From positions 1 through 64,000 of the forward strand of contig JAFXTS010000020.1 in the NCBI GenBank assembly GCA_017535665.1: a stretch of 64,000 bases of DNA, in the 5' to 3' direction. Position numbers and translations under genes: made by a program. Under the pieces are notes generated by a model that was given only the letters and a program-made list of their open reading frames with translations, was not told the origin of the DNA and made no database searches. The number at the start of each line of letters is the position of its first letter. Position 1 is the first letter of the stretch. This document shows positions 50,824-62,400 of this stretch, piece after piece. This DNA is from Bacteroidales bacterium. Its GTDB lineage: Bacteria; Bacteroidota; Bacteroidia; Bacteroidales; WCHB1-69.

Positions 50824-50831
50824 CAAAATTA
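50824..50831 (-). promoter_or_regulatory. -7 promoter box for ppiD
   Basis: TAATTTTG on the minus strand matches TAnnTTTG, 67 bases before the start codon. A second similar stretch (CAAAATTTA) lies just downstream on the same strand. Confidence 0.45.
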
Positions 50832-50860
50832 CGATTTTTTTTAAGATAATAATATATCTT

Positions 50861-51427
50861 CTAATTTTTTTTGTACGGACGACCAAGCAGTTGTTCCGCC
50901 TTCGTAAATTCTTTGTTTTGAATAAGTTCCCTAATTTTTGATGAGCAAACTTTATTCTCCTCTAAAATGAATTCGGGAATCTGGATGATTTCGATGGAAT
51001 TTTTTTCACAAATTTCACGCATCGACGAACTATTTCCCTCTCCGTTTCGACCGAAGTTATGGTTGGGTCCCATCACGATGGCTTTCATGCCGATTTTTTC
51101 GATGAGAAGTTCTAAAAATTTGGGGAAAGGTGTCTGTGCAAATTCGGGAGTGAAATGGAGAATGATGATATGGTTAATTTCTTCTTTTTCAATGAGTTTA
51201 ATATTGTCTTCAGGCGTGTTGATGAGGAAAAAATCGCGTTCGGGATGCAGCACCTGCTGCGGATGGGGCTGGAAGGTGATGACCACACTCTCCCCATCGT
51301 ATCGGGCGGCAGTCTCTTTCACGAAAGAAAGAATCTTCCGGTGCCCCCGATGCACCCCGTCGAATGCCCCCACCGCTATGACAGCGTTGCGAATTTTAGG
51401 AAGATTGTCTATGCCGTTGTGTATCAT
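50861..51427 (-). CDS. ribF: FAD synthetase (RibF N-terminal half only)
   Basis: From ATG 51427 the 188-residue protein is the nucleotidyltransferase half of RibF: VIAVGAFDGVHRGHRKILSF (HxGH-type site), VVITFQPHPQQVLHP, MGPNHNFGRNGEG and CSSKIRELIQNKEFTKAEQL. It stops at LLGRPYKKN, exactly where the riboflavin kinase half normally begins (LLGRPYxLxGxVxxG). The base sequence behind the stop gives no kinase in any frame. Bifunctional RibF is usually about 310 residues, so this one would make FAD from FMN only if another protein supplies FMN. The longer start at 51481 lies in repeat sequence. Confidence 0.88.
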   Translation of the reverse strand: MIHNGIDNLPKIRNAVIAVGAFDGVHRGHRKILSFVKETAARYDGESVVITFQPHPQQVLHPERDFFLINTPEDNIKLIEKEEINHIIILHFTPEFAQTPFPKFLELLIEKIGMKAIVMGPNHNFGRNGEGNSSSMREICEKNSIEIIQIPEFILEENKVCSSKIRELIQNKEFTKAEQLLGRPYKKN

Positions 51428-51598
51428 GTTGTTGATTCGTTGAATTGTTGATTCGTTGAATTGTTGAGAACCAACATTCAAATTCTAAATACCAATCTCA
51501 AATATCCAAATTCTAAATTTTCAAATTCCAAATCTCTCAAATCTCTCAAATTTTTCAAATTCTAAATTCTCAAATCTCCAACTCTCAACTCTCACTCT
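51428..51598. repeat. Degenerate heptamer tract with GTTGATTCGTTGAATT repeats
   Basis: GTTGATTCGTTGAATT occurs twice (51430-51463), then a run of TCAAATT, TCTCAAA and TCTCAAC units continues to 51598. No coding function. The frame of the FAD synthetase gene reads into it only if a poor upstream start is used. Confidence 0.65.
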
Positions 51599-52701
51599 CC
51601 CTTCACCCGTATCGCACTCTGTATCGCATTGCCAATCAGCATAAAAGCGAGCACCAATAGCATGATGGCGATACCCGGCACGATGGCCAGATAGGCGTTG
51701 TCGAGTACAATGTAGGCGTAATTTTCTTTCATCATCATGCCCCACGATGGGGTAGGAGGTTGCACGCCGAGTCCCAAGAAACTCAATCCCGCCTCCATCA
51801 AAATGGCCGACGAGAAATTTGAGGCCGCAATCACGATGACCGTGCCCGCCACGTTGGGTAGCAGATGCTTGACGATGATGTGAAAACTGCTATATCCCAA
51901 TGCTTTACCCGCTTCTACAAACTCTTTTTCCCTTAAACTGATCATCTGTCCGCGCACCACCCTCGCCACATCTACCCACATGGTGAGTCCGAGCGCCATG
52001 AAAATCTGCCAAAATCCCTTTCCCAACGCGAAACTCAGGGCGATGACCAACAGCAGGGTAGGGATGGACCACACCACGTTGATGAACCACATCAGCACGT
52101 CGTCCACCCACCCGCGGAAATAGCCGGCGATGGAGCCGATGATGATGCCGATAATCAGTGCGATCGTTACCGAGATGCCGCCCACGGCCAGACTGATACG
52201 GCTGCCGATGAGCAGCTGGCTCAGCACGTCGCGACCGTACCGGTCGGTGCCCAACAGGAATCGCTTGGTGATGACCGGCTGGTCGTCGCTGACCGCAGCA
52301 CGAGCGTAGGCTGTCTCCTCGCCACCGGTCTCCAACAGCCTCACATACACGCTGTCGCCAGCCTCGCGGTAGCTGCCTTTGTCGATGGGAACTGTTTGAT
52401 ATTCAGACGGCTGCCCGAAAAGCATCCGATGAAAAAAAGAGTGATGTTCCACCTCCGTGGCGGTTTTCAATTGGAGCTCTTCCACGGTGAAACCGGGTTT
52501 TCGCAATGCGATTTCCAATTGCTGGTGGTTGCAGTAGGGCGTAGAATCAGGGGTGATGAGGTAGCCCAACAGGGCGATGATGACGACCAGAAGGATGAAC
52601 CCTAACGACACCATCCCCATCTTGTCCTTGCGGAACCTTTTCCATGTCAGCTCCGACAACGAAACCGCACGGTACTCCTTCCTTTTCCACCATTTCACCA
52701 T
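51592..52701 (-). CDS. ABC transporter permease, oligopeptide type (DppC/OppC-like)
   Basis: From ATG 52701 the 369-residue protein has an N-terminal helix (GMVSLGFILLVVIIALLGYL), a soluble loop, and the DppC-type permease core: LLGTDRYGRDVLSQLLIGSR, SIPTLLLVIALSFALGKGF, the EAA loop (EKEFVEAGKALGYSSFHIIV) and VQPPTPSWGMMMKENYAYIV. It imports peptides or nickel with partners that are not in the window; no ATPase or binding protein is adjacent. Between it and kamD lies a short heptamer tract. Confidence 0.9.
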   Translation of the reverse strand: MVKWWKRKEYRAVSLSELTWKRFRKDKMGMVSLGFILLVVIIALLGYLITPDSTPYCNHQQLEIALRKPGFTVEELQLKTATEVEHHSFFHRMLFGQPSEYQTVPIDKGSYREAGDSVYVRLLETGGEETAYARAAVSDDQPVITKRFLLGTDRYGRDVLSQLLIGSRISLAVGGISVTIALIIGIIIGSIAGYFRGWVDDVLMWFINVVWSIPTLLLVIALSFALGKGFWQIFMALGLTMWVDVARVVRGQMISLREKEFVEAGKALGYSSFHIIVKHLLPNVAGTVIVIAASNFSSAILMEAGLSFLGLGVQPPTPSWGMMMKENYAYIVLDNAYLAIVPGIAIMLLVLAFMLIGNAIQSAIRVKGE

Positions 52702-52796
52702 GGAATATTTATCAAATTGGCCGTTATTGTACGTTATTAAAGAGACGCGGCATGCCACGTCTCTACCTTATTCAATTTTCAATTTTCCATTTTCAA

Positions 52797-54353
52797 TTAT
52801 TCCCTCGCCTTCATTCTTTCGATGAACGGGTTGAAATAATTCTCGCCCTTTGCGGTTACGCCGGCGAGACCTTTGCCGCCGGTTTTGCTGCGCTTGACAT
52901 CGCCGAAGATTCCCTTCTCGAGAGCGGTGAAAAGTCCCTCATTGACAATCTCTTGCAGCAGGTCGATGGCATTGTTGAGCACGGTCTTGGCGCGTTCGCG
53001 GCAGATGCCACCTTCGCGGAATTCCATCTCCTCGCCGATGCTGCGCATGTCGTTGAAGATGTAGCGGGCATTCTCGATGGAGAGGTAGCGGTCGCTCATG
53101 AAGGGGGTGTGGATAGCCTCGGTGGGCATACCGAGCAACTGGATGCCCTGGTGGGTCCAGATGCCGATGATGTTGAAGAGCGCGTCTTGGATATGGCCGC
53201 GGAAGATGTTGCCGGTCATGAACTTAGTAGGCGGCATGTACTTGAGCGTGGCCTTCGGGAAAATCTCGCGGGTCATCTGTGCCTGTGCCAGCTCGAGAAG
53301 GAAGCCGTTTTCCAACATCGGATCCATCTCGAAGGCGTGACCGAGGCCCATCTGCTCTTCGGGCAGACCGGCCAGCAGGGCCAGCTGCTCGTTGATGAGG
53401 TCGGAGGCGAGCACGGTGTGGGCGGCCTCCACTGCATCGGCGGTGGTGAGGTAGTTGTCCTCGCCCGTGTTGATGATAACACCAGCGAAGCCGTTGATGA
53501 CGCGGGAGAAATACTGGTCGATGAGGGTACGCTGCGGGTTGATGTCGCGGAAGAGGATGCCGTAGAGGGCATCGTTGAGCATCACATCCAGTCTTTCCAA
53601 AGCACCCATAGCGGCGATTTCAGGCATGCAAAGTCCTGAACAGTAGTTGCATAAACGAATGTATCGGCCTTGTTCTTCGCCCACCTCATCCAATGCCTTG
53701 CGCATGATGCGGAAGTTCTCCTGTGTGGCGAAAGTGCCGCCGAAACCTTCGGTGGTGGCACCGTAAGGCACGTAGTCGAGAAGACTCTGACCAGTAGTAC
53801 GGATCACGGCGATGACGTCGGCCCCCTGGCGTGCGCCAGCCTGTGCCTGCACCACGTCTTCGTAGATATTACCCGTTGCCACAATGATATACAGATACGG
53901 CTTGGGACCTTCGCCGATGGTTTTCAGATACTCGTTTCTCTTCGCCACATTGCCTTTGATGCGCTCCATGCAGGCGTCCACGTAAGGCGTGACGGCCTTC
54001 TGGATTTCAGCAAGAGGGTGAAGTTTCAGCTGGGTGATGTCGAGCTGGCCGTTCATCATGGCCTCCGCAATCTCCTGCGGCGATTTGCCCGTCTCCAAAA
54101 TGGCATTCCCCATGTAGAAAAGCACGCCCTCTTTCAGTACGCCTTTCTCTTGCAAGGCATTCACCACCACATTCGGCAGCGGCACGTCGTTGCTGTCGAT
54201 GCCGTCGATGCCGATGAGGCGGCAGAGGGTGCGTTCCACGGCAACGGTGGTGTATCCGTCAACAAATTTTTGCACGTCGGCGGCAATGTCTCCTGCTAAT
54301 TTTTTAGCATATCCAACTTTCTGAAAATCAAGACCTAATTTGCTTTTTTCCAT
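52797..54353 (-). CDS. kamD: D-lysine 5,6-aminomutase alpha subunit
   Basis: The 518-residue protein matches KamD/OraS-type subunits (SKLGLDFQKVGYAKKLAGDI, YLYIIVATGNIYEDVVQAQA, GARQGADVIAVIRTTGQSLL, NAMGALERLD-like middle). With KamE it shifts the amino group of lysine using PLP and adenosylcobalamin, a step of anaerobic lysine fermentation. The usual partner kamE is absent on either side: an ABC permease lies downstream and an antiporter upstream. Lysine fermentation genes may be elsewhere. A promoter box lies 52 bases upstream. Confidence 0.9.
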   Translation of the reverse strand: MEKSKLGLDFQKVGYAKKLAGDIAADVQKFVDGYTTVAVERTLCRLIGIDGIDSNDVPLPNVVVNALQEKGVLKEGVLFYMGNAILETGKSPQEIAEAMMNGQLDITQLKLHPLAEIQKAVTPYVDACMERIKGNVAKRNEYLKTIGEGPKPYLYIIVATGNIYEDVVQAQAGARQGADVIAVIRTTGQSLLDYVPYGATTEGFGGTFATQENFRIMRKALDEVGEEQGRYIRLCNYCSGLCMPEIAAMGALERLDVMLNDALYGILFRDINPQRTLIDQYFSRVINGFAGVIINTGEDNYLTTADAVEAAHTVLASDLINEQLALLAGLPEEQMGLGHAFEMDPMLENGFLLELAQAQMTREIFPKATLKYMPPTKFMTGNIFRGHIQDALFNIIGIWTHQGIQLLGMPTEAIHTPFMSDRYLSIENARYIFNDMRSIGEEMEFREGGICRERAKTVLNNAIDLLQEIVNEGLFTALEKGIFGDVKRSKTGGKGLAGVTAKGENYFNPFIERMKARE

Positions 54354-54404
54354 TCTTTTTATATTGATTTTTTATAAAATTATTCTAATTCAGGAATTAA
54401 GCGG

Positions 54405-54412
54405 CAAAATTA
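54405..54412 (-). promoter_or_regulatory. -7 promoter box for kamD
   Basis: TAATTTTG on the minus strand matches TAnnTTTG. It is back to back with the antiporter promoter. Confidence 0.5.
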
Positions 54413-54457
54413 CAAAACAATTTCAAAATGACAAACGACAGTTCACGCCTTTTTTTG

Positions 54458-54465
54458 TAACTTTG
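54458..54465 (+). promoter_or_regulatory. -7 promoter box for the antiporter gene
   Basis: TAACTTTG matches TAnnTTTG, 19 bases before the ATG at 54485. Confidence 0.5.
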
Positions 54466-54484
54466 CAGCCTCAAAATTTGCTAT

Positions 54485-56260
54485 ATGTCAGAAGACCTTC
54501 ATTTAGTAAGCGATTTAGCGCTTATACTTATTTCAGCTGGTATTATCACCATCATTTTCAAGCTGTTGAAACAACCACTTGTGTTGGGGTATATTGTTGC
54601 GGGCTTCTTGGTGGGACCGAATTTCAAGATTTTCCCCACGGTCGTTGAGCAGACATCCGTGCATCAGTGGTCGGAAATAGGAATCATCTTTTTGCTGTTT
54701 GCCCTCGGCTTAGAGTTCAGTTTCCGTAAGCTCTTCAAGGTGGGAGCCACCGCCATTATTGCCTCTGCCGCCGAGATTGTCATCATGTTTTGTGTGGGCT
54801 TTTTCACGGGCTATCTGATGAAGTGGACGGTGATGGAGAGCATTTTCCTCGGTGGTATGCTGGCCATGTCCTCTACCACCATCATTATCAAAGCTTTTGA
54901 TGATTTGAATCTGAAGAAGGAAAAATTTGCTGACATCACCATGGTTATCCTTATCATTCAAGATATTGTGGCCATTTTGATGATGGTGTTGCTTTCTACT
55001 GCCGCTGTGAGCCAGCAGGTGGACGGAGCAGACATGCTGATGTGCATCTTGAAGTTGATTTTCTTCATGGTGCTTTGGTTTGTGGTGGGCATTTCCATCA
55101 TTCCCACCTTTTTTAGAAAGGCGAAAAAATACATTAACGACGAGACCCTGCTCATCATTTCTATTGGGCTCTGTTTTGGGATGGTGGTCTTCGCCAATTA
55201 TGTGGGATTCTCATCGGCATTGGGCGCGTTTGTGATGGGTTCTATTCTTTCAGAAACTATTGAGGCAGAGCATATTGAAAGATTGTTGAAGAGTGTGAAA
55301 GATCTCTTTGGCGCCATCTTTTTTGTGTCGGTGGGTATGATGGTTGACCCTCAGATTTTGATTGATTATTGGCCTACGGTTTTGGCGCTTACGCTGATTG
55401 TTTTGGTGGTGAAGGCATTGATTTCTTCATTCAGCGTGCTGATAGCGGGTGAAGATTTGAAGACCTCTTTGCAGGTGGGTTTCAGTTTGTCGCAAATCGG
55501 CGAATTTGCCTTTATTATTGCGGCTTTGGGTGTTTCGTTGAAGGTGATGAATCCGGTCATCTATCCGATCATTGTGGCGGTGGCGGTCATCAGTACTTTC
55601 ACCACGCCGTACAGCATCCGGCTCGCGGCTCCGGTGTTCCGTTTTTTAGACAAGCGGATGCCCGACAAAATGAAGCGGGCGTTGGATTCTTACCAGTTGT
55701 TAGGAGGCAACAACAAGTTTGGAAGTGGCTGGCGGAAAGTGATTTCCACCTCGCTCACCCGTACAATCATCTTTGGGGTTTGCAGTTTCGCTGTGGTGTT
55801 GGTTTCGGTGAAATTTTTCTATCCTTTCACTCTCGAAAAACTGAAGGACACCCTGCGCTACGATTGGATTATCAACCTGATCAACTGTGTGACCACGTTG
55901 GTGGTGCTTTCCCCGTTCCTGCTGGGACTGATTCGGCACGGCAGCCGCACGCAGGCGGTCTATTCGCAGTTGTGGCGGCAGAACCGATCCAACCGCATTG
56001 CCATTGTGGCCTGGACACTGTTCCGTGTTTTCGCCGCCTGTATGTTTGTGATAACCGTGCTTTCCAAGACCTTCAGCGCCAGTCTGTGGGCCCTGATTCC
56101 GATTGCCATCGTCTTGGTGCTATTCCTCGGTCTTTCGCGCAATGTGCTGCACCGATATGCCCGTTTGGAGGAGAATTTTATGCAGAATCTGAATGCCAAA
56201 GAGCAGGAAAATGTCTCGCCATTGCCTGAACTTGAAAACCTCAATGAGATAGAAAAATAG
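54485..56260 (+). CDS. CPA2-family cation/proton antiporter (KefB-like)
   Basis: The 591-residue membrane protein has about 12 helices: LILISAGIITIIFKLLKQPL, GIIFLLFALGLEFSFRKL, the discontinuous helix region GFSSALGAFVMGSILSET and SQIGEFAFIIAALGVS. These fit the CPA2 (Na+ or K+/H+ exchange) pattern. The C-terminal TrkA-N regulatory domain common in KefB is absent; there is a further pair of helices and a 35-residue acidic/Asn tail. It is probably a sodium or potassium/proton antiporter. A terminator follows. Confidence 0.9.
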   Translation: MSEDLHLVSDLALILISAGIITIIFKLLKQPLVLGYIVAGFLVGPNFKIFPTVVEQTSVHQWSEIGIIFLLFALGLEFSFRKLFKVGATAIIASAAEIVIMFCVGFFTGYLMKWTVMESIFLGGMLAMSSTTIIIKAFDDLNLKKEKFADITMVILIIQDIVAILMMVLLSTAAVSQQVDGADMLMCILKLIFFMVLWFVVGISIIPTFFRKAKKYINDETLLIISIGLCFGMVVFANYVGFSSALGAFVMGSILSETIEAEHIERLLKSVKDLFGAIFFVSVGMMVDPQILIDYWPTVLALTLIVLVVKALISSFSVLIAGEDLKTSLQVGFSLSQIGEFAFIIAALGVSLKVMNPVIYPIIVAVAVISTFTTPYSIRLAAPVFRFLDKRMPDKMKRALDSYQLLGGNNKFGSGWRKVISTSLTRTIIFGVCSFAVVLVSVKFFYPFTLEKLKDTLRYDWIINLINCVTTLVVLSPFLLGLIRHGSRTQAVYSQLWRQNRSNRIAIVAWTLFRVFAACMFVITVLSKTFSASLWALIPIAIVLVLFLGLSRNVLHRYARLEENFMQNLNAKEQENVSPLPELENLNEIEK

Positions 56261-56288
56261 TGACAATTTTATCGAAACCTTTATAAAG

Positions 56289-56318
56289 CGCTGAGTGATA
56301 GTTCACTCGGCGTTTTTC
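56289..56318 (+). terminator. Intrinsic terminator after the antiporter
   Basis: CGCTGAGTGA (56289-56298) and TCACTCGGCG (56303-56312) pair over 10 bp with one G-U, loop TAGT, then five T, a C and more T. Confidence 0.85.
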
Positions 56319-56394
56319 TTTTTATAAATAATATTTCATATTAAAGGCAACATTTTTTTCAATAAATGGTAAAGATAGAAAGGAATATTTTTCG

Positions 56395-56402
56395 TATTTT
56401 TG
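56395..56402 (+). promoter_or_regulatory. -7 promoter box for the giant adhesin gene
   Basis: TATTTTTG matches TAnnTTTG, 60 bases before the ATG at 56462. Confidence 0.45.
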
Positions 56403-56461
56403 CTCTTTAATGCAATAATTTAGGCATATTATATTGAACTCACTGATTAACAAATAGTTAT

Positions 56462-59400
56462 ATGAAACGATTGGGATCCAAACTGCTATTAATTGCTGTT
56501 TTAGGCATGTTGTTGGGACAAGTGCATGCTCAGAACACCAATAATTTGTGCATCAATGCCAACCCGTTCTGTACGGATGAGAACCCCTACGGTGTCTCAT
56601 TCCCTGCAGGTACTGACGCTACTGCTACTCCTGACCTTCCGGACGCGCAGCGTGGCTGTTTGTACTACACTCCTGCTCCGGCTTGGTATGTGATGCAGAT
56701 TGACAACCCTGGTAGCTTGTTGATTTATCTGGAGCACAGTGGAGGTCGTGACATCGACTTCGCTTGCTGGGGTCCTTTTGAGGGCTATAATACCTACGGC
56801 GAGCTCCTTCAGGCAGTTTGTACCTCCCGACTGACCGGTGATGGTGCCACCCATCGTCCCAACAATGGGTATCATGATCCCAACAATCCTGGCACATGGG
56901 GTGGCTATCCCAGCGGCAACCTCATTGACTGCAGTTACAGTGCCCAATCTACTGAATGGTGCTTTATTCCCAATGCACAAGTCGGTCAGTGGTATATCTT
57001 CTTGATTTGTAACTATTCGCGTGCCCCTGGTACTATCTCTTTCAGCGTGCAGGATGGTGAGGCTACCACCAACTGCAACATTTTGGCGAGCATAAGTAAT
57101 AACGGTCCTCTCTGTGAAGGAGAGGATTTGCAGCTTTTCTGCAATGCTACCAGTACCATCGGCTATTCTTGGACTGGCCCCAACGGATTCACCTCCAACC
57201 AGCAGAATCCAATCATCCCCAATGTGACTCCGGCGGCATCGGGCACCTATACGGTTGTCTATCAGCCCAACAACTCCAATGAGCCGCAGACGGGTAGCAC
57301 CTTAGTTGAGGTGTATGACCGTCCGTCTGCTTCTATTACGCCTTCCCAGACCGCCTTGTGTAATGGCGAAGCGGTCTTGTTGGAAGGTTCTTCCGATTGT
57401 AATGATTGTCAGTTCCAGTGGAGCAATGGGTCTGACCAACACTCCATCAGTGTGATGCCGCGTGTGACGACCACCTATACCCTTACGGTTACCAATGGTA
57501 ACTGTAGTTCGGTGGCATCGCAGACCATCACTGTGGGCGCTGTGCCTACCGTGGCGGTTGCGCCCGCTGTCATCACGCTCTGTTCCGCCATCGGCTTCGT
57601 TGACCTTGAGGCCATCTCTACGCAATGCGGCACGGGCTGTAGTTATGTGTGGAGCAACGGCACAGTCGGCTCTGTGAATCATATCACGATGGACGACTGT
57701 ACTGCTGATGTGGACAATATTTTCACGGTGACCTGCACCAACAGTTATGGTTGTACGGCAGAGGCATACTCCATTGTTCGTATGACTGAGAATGTGGATG
57801 TGGCGGAATGTAATGTGTTTTATGCAGATAACCATGGAGATCCTGCCTCGCAAGGTCTTACACCATCTTCGCCGACCACCATTGAGCATGCTATTGAGCA
57901 GGCCTCTTGTACCAACGCCATCATCCGATTGGATACAGGAAGGTACGTCATTGACCAGCCTATCCGCATGGCCAGCAACCTGACCTTGGAGGGTGGTTTT
58001 ATGGATGAATACAAGATAAAGACTTCAGAGATAGGTGCCACCACCATTTATCGTTCCAACCAGTATGTGGAAGGAACCTCGACGGCACCCCGACTGGTGG
58101 CTATTGAAGCCAACAGTTTGAATGACTTCCGTTTGCAGGATTTGACCATCCAGACAGCCAATGCGCCGGAACTGCCTGCCGTGAATACCGCCACCAATGC
58201 CGCCGATGATAAAGACTGCTACAATATGGTGGACCCGGGTGAGCTGATTCCGACGGTGACGGTCAACATCGGCAATACGATTATACCTTCCACCACCACG
58301 CAGGTGCTTCCGGGTACCAGAGCGTATAGCCGTTACGTGACTTTGTACAAGGCGAGTGAAATAGGCGACCCCATGACCTTTACGGCACTCGGATTCGATG
58401 TGGCTTCATTGACGGACGTGCCAGCGGATGGCTCTTTGCGTCATTTGAGGATCACACTGGTGGAGGTCCCGTTCGAGAGTTTTAACCAATTTCTGAATGG
58501 TAACCAAACAACGAATGGCTGTGGCGTTCAGTATTTCACCGATTTGTACAATATGTCGGGTGCCACAACGGTATATGATGGTTATTTCTGTGTGGATGGA
58601 ACCGGACTTGTCACCTTCCCCATCAATTACGATTATCAAGGTGGCAATCTGATGGTCATTCTCGATGGTGTTGGCTGTTACACTGCTACCTCCAACGGCG
58701 GTTGTGCTCTGAATGTGCGTGGCGGTACTACCAATGCTGCAGAATACATGTCGGGTAGAAATCAGAGCCAGACGTCTACACCGCAGTCCGCCAATAATCA
58801 GTGGAACCTTATTCCGAGATATTATGCGGAGCGTCCTAATATCTCATTCTTCACCTGTACCGACCGTACCGTTGCTGGCAACGTGGTGGCAACGGTGAGT
58901 CCAGGTAGCACCCCGAGGAATTTCCCGCTTCCGGGTGAGTCGGGTCACCATCGTACAGTTGCCCTCTATACGGATGATGAGATTGGTACAGGTCCCCGTA
59001 TGCTCTCCGGCATCGCTCTTGACGTGGCCAGTATCTCTGCCAATGCAGGTAGAACGCGTACGGTGCGCATTTATATGAAAAACACTACGGATGTCACGTT
59101 GAATGCCGGTCAGGTGTGGAACCAGTATATCTCCAATGCCTCTTTGGTTTATTCGGGTACTTTCTGTGAGGATGCTACGGGATGGACGACCTTCCCTGTT
59201 GATTTCGCCTACGAAGGAAATAGTTTGATGGTGATGATAGAGGGTGAGGGTTGCGGCTCTACGGGCGGTTGTCCGGTAATGGTCAATTGTAGTTCGGTCT
59301 CAGATCAATGTGTGTACACCACCACCAATGAGGGAGCCTATTACTCCATCAACACATTGGCGGCTTCTGCCTATCGTCCCAACTTGCAGTTATATTCCAC

Positions 59401-62400
59401 CAGTAGCGAGGATGATATTTTCTATGTGAATGAATCTAACTATGGCGTATCCACCTATGGTATCCACTTGGCCAACTGTGGTCGGTACGACATCGTTCGT
59501 TGTCGAATCATGGCCGGTAATGCCAGTAGAGGAAAGAATGGAACAGTAGGAAAGAATGGTGGTGATGGCGGTAATGGCGGTAATGGTAACATCGGATTGA
59601 CGGGTGTGATTGAGGATGGTGTGACGCATGGTGAGATGGGTACCTTGTATGTGTCTGGTGGAGCAGGTGGTTTGGGTGGACGCGCAGGTACTTCCGCAGG
59701 TACAGCCACCCCCGCTGGACAGGGCGGTAATGGTGGACAGGGTGGACAATACAAGACACAGTCCCCATTCGAAACGAACGCTGGTGGTAATGGTACTGAT
59801 GGTGGGAACAATCCGGGTTCTCGCACGATGGGACATACGGCAGGTTCTAATGCCAGTTCGCAGCCTGGTATGGTAACCGCTGCTGCCCAATGGACGGATC
59901 CGACGATGATACAGACTGCAGCCAATGGTGCTGCGGGTGTGAATGGTACCAACGGAGTGACAGCCAACCCCATTTATAACAACTATTTCAACCCCGGTGT
60001 TCAGGTGAATGGTGGAGATGGTACTGGTGGCGCCGGTGGTGGCGGCGGTGGCGGCGGTGGTGCCGCTGCAGCCAAGAATACCTACAGCAGCGACATGCGT
60101 CTGGCTCTGGCTTCCGGTAGCGGTGGCGGTGCCGGCGGTGGTGGCGGCGGTGGTGGCCAAGGCGGTGGCGGTGGCTACGGCGGCGGCTCATCGTTCGGTA
60201 TCTATTCCTACAATGATGCAGGCGACAGAAACATCATGGATTGCTATATCACTGCAGGCGCAGCAGGTATCGGCGGTAATGGTGCTGTCGGCGGCACCGG
60301 CGGCACCGGCGGCGCTGGTGGTACTTGCGATGACATCGCCAGCATCAGAGCAAAACATAACAATGACAATACGTTGACAAACTATATAGCAGCCGCCTTT
60401 GCGGGTTATGGAGATAATGGTGGTTCTGGCGGTAATGGCGGAAATGGTGGCCGTGGTGCCGATGGTGCCACCGGCGCAAGTCACGCCACCGTGGATGTGA
60501 CGAACCTCGGCGTACCGACTGCACCGGCAGCAGATTTTACCAACTGGCCCACGCTGTTGTCACAAAACATCATTCATGCCGGCTCGCATGAGAAGCCTTA
60601 TACCAGTTGTACCGATGTGGAGATGGATATGTGTAGCGTGGGCGACCAACTCTACTATACCACGTTCGGTAGCGAGGCTACTCCTTCGTCAGGCAACTCC
60701 TGTACTACCATCCAATATACGGGTATCACCTCTGACCTGCCTAACCAGGTTACGGCTACGGGTCGTAAGACCCCGCAGGCTACTGGAGCCAGCACCAGTA
60801 ACCGTTATTCAGGTTTCAACCTTGTGCTTTTCAGCCCTGTTGAACCTGGACATATAACCGGTAACCCGGATGTGTGCCCCGGAGAATATAGTTATTGCAT
60901 CGCATACGAAACCGGTTACTTCTATTCCTGGGATATTATTCAAGGAAGAGAATATGCGGAGTTCATCTCCGATACCACGATCAACTGCGTGGCGGTATCG
61001 TTTACGAATAGCACCAATGAGGTACAGCAAGTGGCTCTGGAAGTTCAAATCAGTCCGCCCTGCTGCCCCAGTTTTGTTCGTGACACCTTCTGGGTGGATG
61101 TGGAACCCATGGTTCATATCGACAATATTACCTCTACGAGAAAATTGTGTGAAGGCGCCAACTCCACATTGTGGGTGATGGCTACCCCGCCAGATGCCAC
61201 CTACCAGTGGATGCTGAACGGCAACCCCATCAATGGGGCTACCAGCAGCACTTATACCGTCACCGACGCTTCTGAAGTGAATACAGGTGAATATGTGGTG
61301 GTGGTGACAGGTGCTTGTAATGTGGAGATGGATACCGTGCAGGTACAACTCAGACCTATGCCTGAGGTGACCGTCATGGTGGACGAACCGCTCTGTGTGC
61401 CCGCCTATCCGCTGTTTATCTTTACCTCCAATATGGATGGGGTGGAGGTGACTTTTACATTTGAAGGGAACACCTATACCATCACCGTGGATGAGGGAGA
61501 AAACTATGTGGATGACATTCTTGCACATGGTACCGGTATCGTATCGGTGGTGTCGGCTGAATCGCCAGATCATTGTGTGAATAATGACGTTTATTCAGAC
61601 CTGTTCCTTGCTTTGAACAGTGAGGATGTGACTTCTGCAGGTGCCGACAGAACCTATTGCGATACCTACGTGCCCATTGAGGCGGTTGAGCCCGACAATG
61701 AGGGTGAACATGTAAGTTACGGACATTGGGAGCTGGTATCCACCAACCCGTCAGGAAACACAGTTGTTTTTGATGATATCAACAATTATAGCACCCATTT
61801 TACCGCCAGCGGTCCTGGCGAGTATGAGATCCGTTGGGTGCTCACTGTTGAAAACCCCTGCCCGAACGAAGTGGCCGATACGGTGGTCATCACCATTACC
61901 GAACCGCTTGACCTCACCTTCGAACCCGGCCTGACCTCCTGCTTCGGCGAACCAGTGAATATTGCGGTCCTCGGCAGCGGGGGAACTGCTCCCTATACTT
62001 ATTACTGGATTGACAATAGCGATCCTGACAACCCGGAGGTGATCGGATTGGGTTACCGTATTGAAGGTCTTGTGCCGGGTGTAGATTATTTGATGGTGAT
62101 GATGGATGAAAATGAGTGCGAGTTCGACAGCAACTTCGTCATCACGCTACTCGCTTCACAGTCTATCAACATCCATGACATTGATACGCTTTGTCCGAAT
62201 GCCGAAAATGTGCCGGTGGCGATTACCATTGATGATGGAACGGCTCCCTTCCATGTTGCTATTACCTATCAGGGACGTGTCTATGAGTACGATACCGAAG
62301 AACACGAACTGAACTATAATTTGCCTTTGGCTTTAACGGGATGCGACATTCATGATACTATTTATTTGGCCATTACCGACCGTAACGGATGTACCGCATA

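Noticed and set aside
59390..60160. 256-residue Thr/Ser-rich minus-strand frame
   Set aside because: Antisense of the Gly/Asn-rich part of the giant adhesin; ACC/ACT codons simply mirror GGT/AGT.
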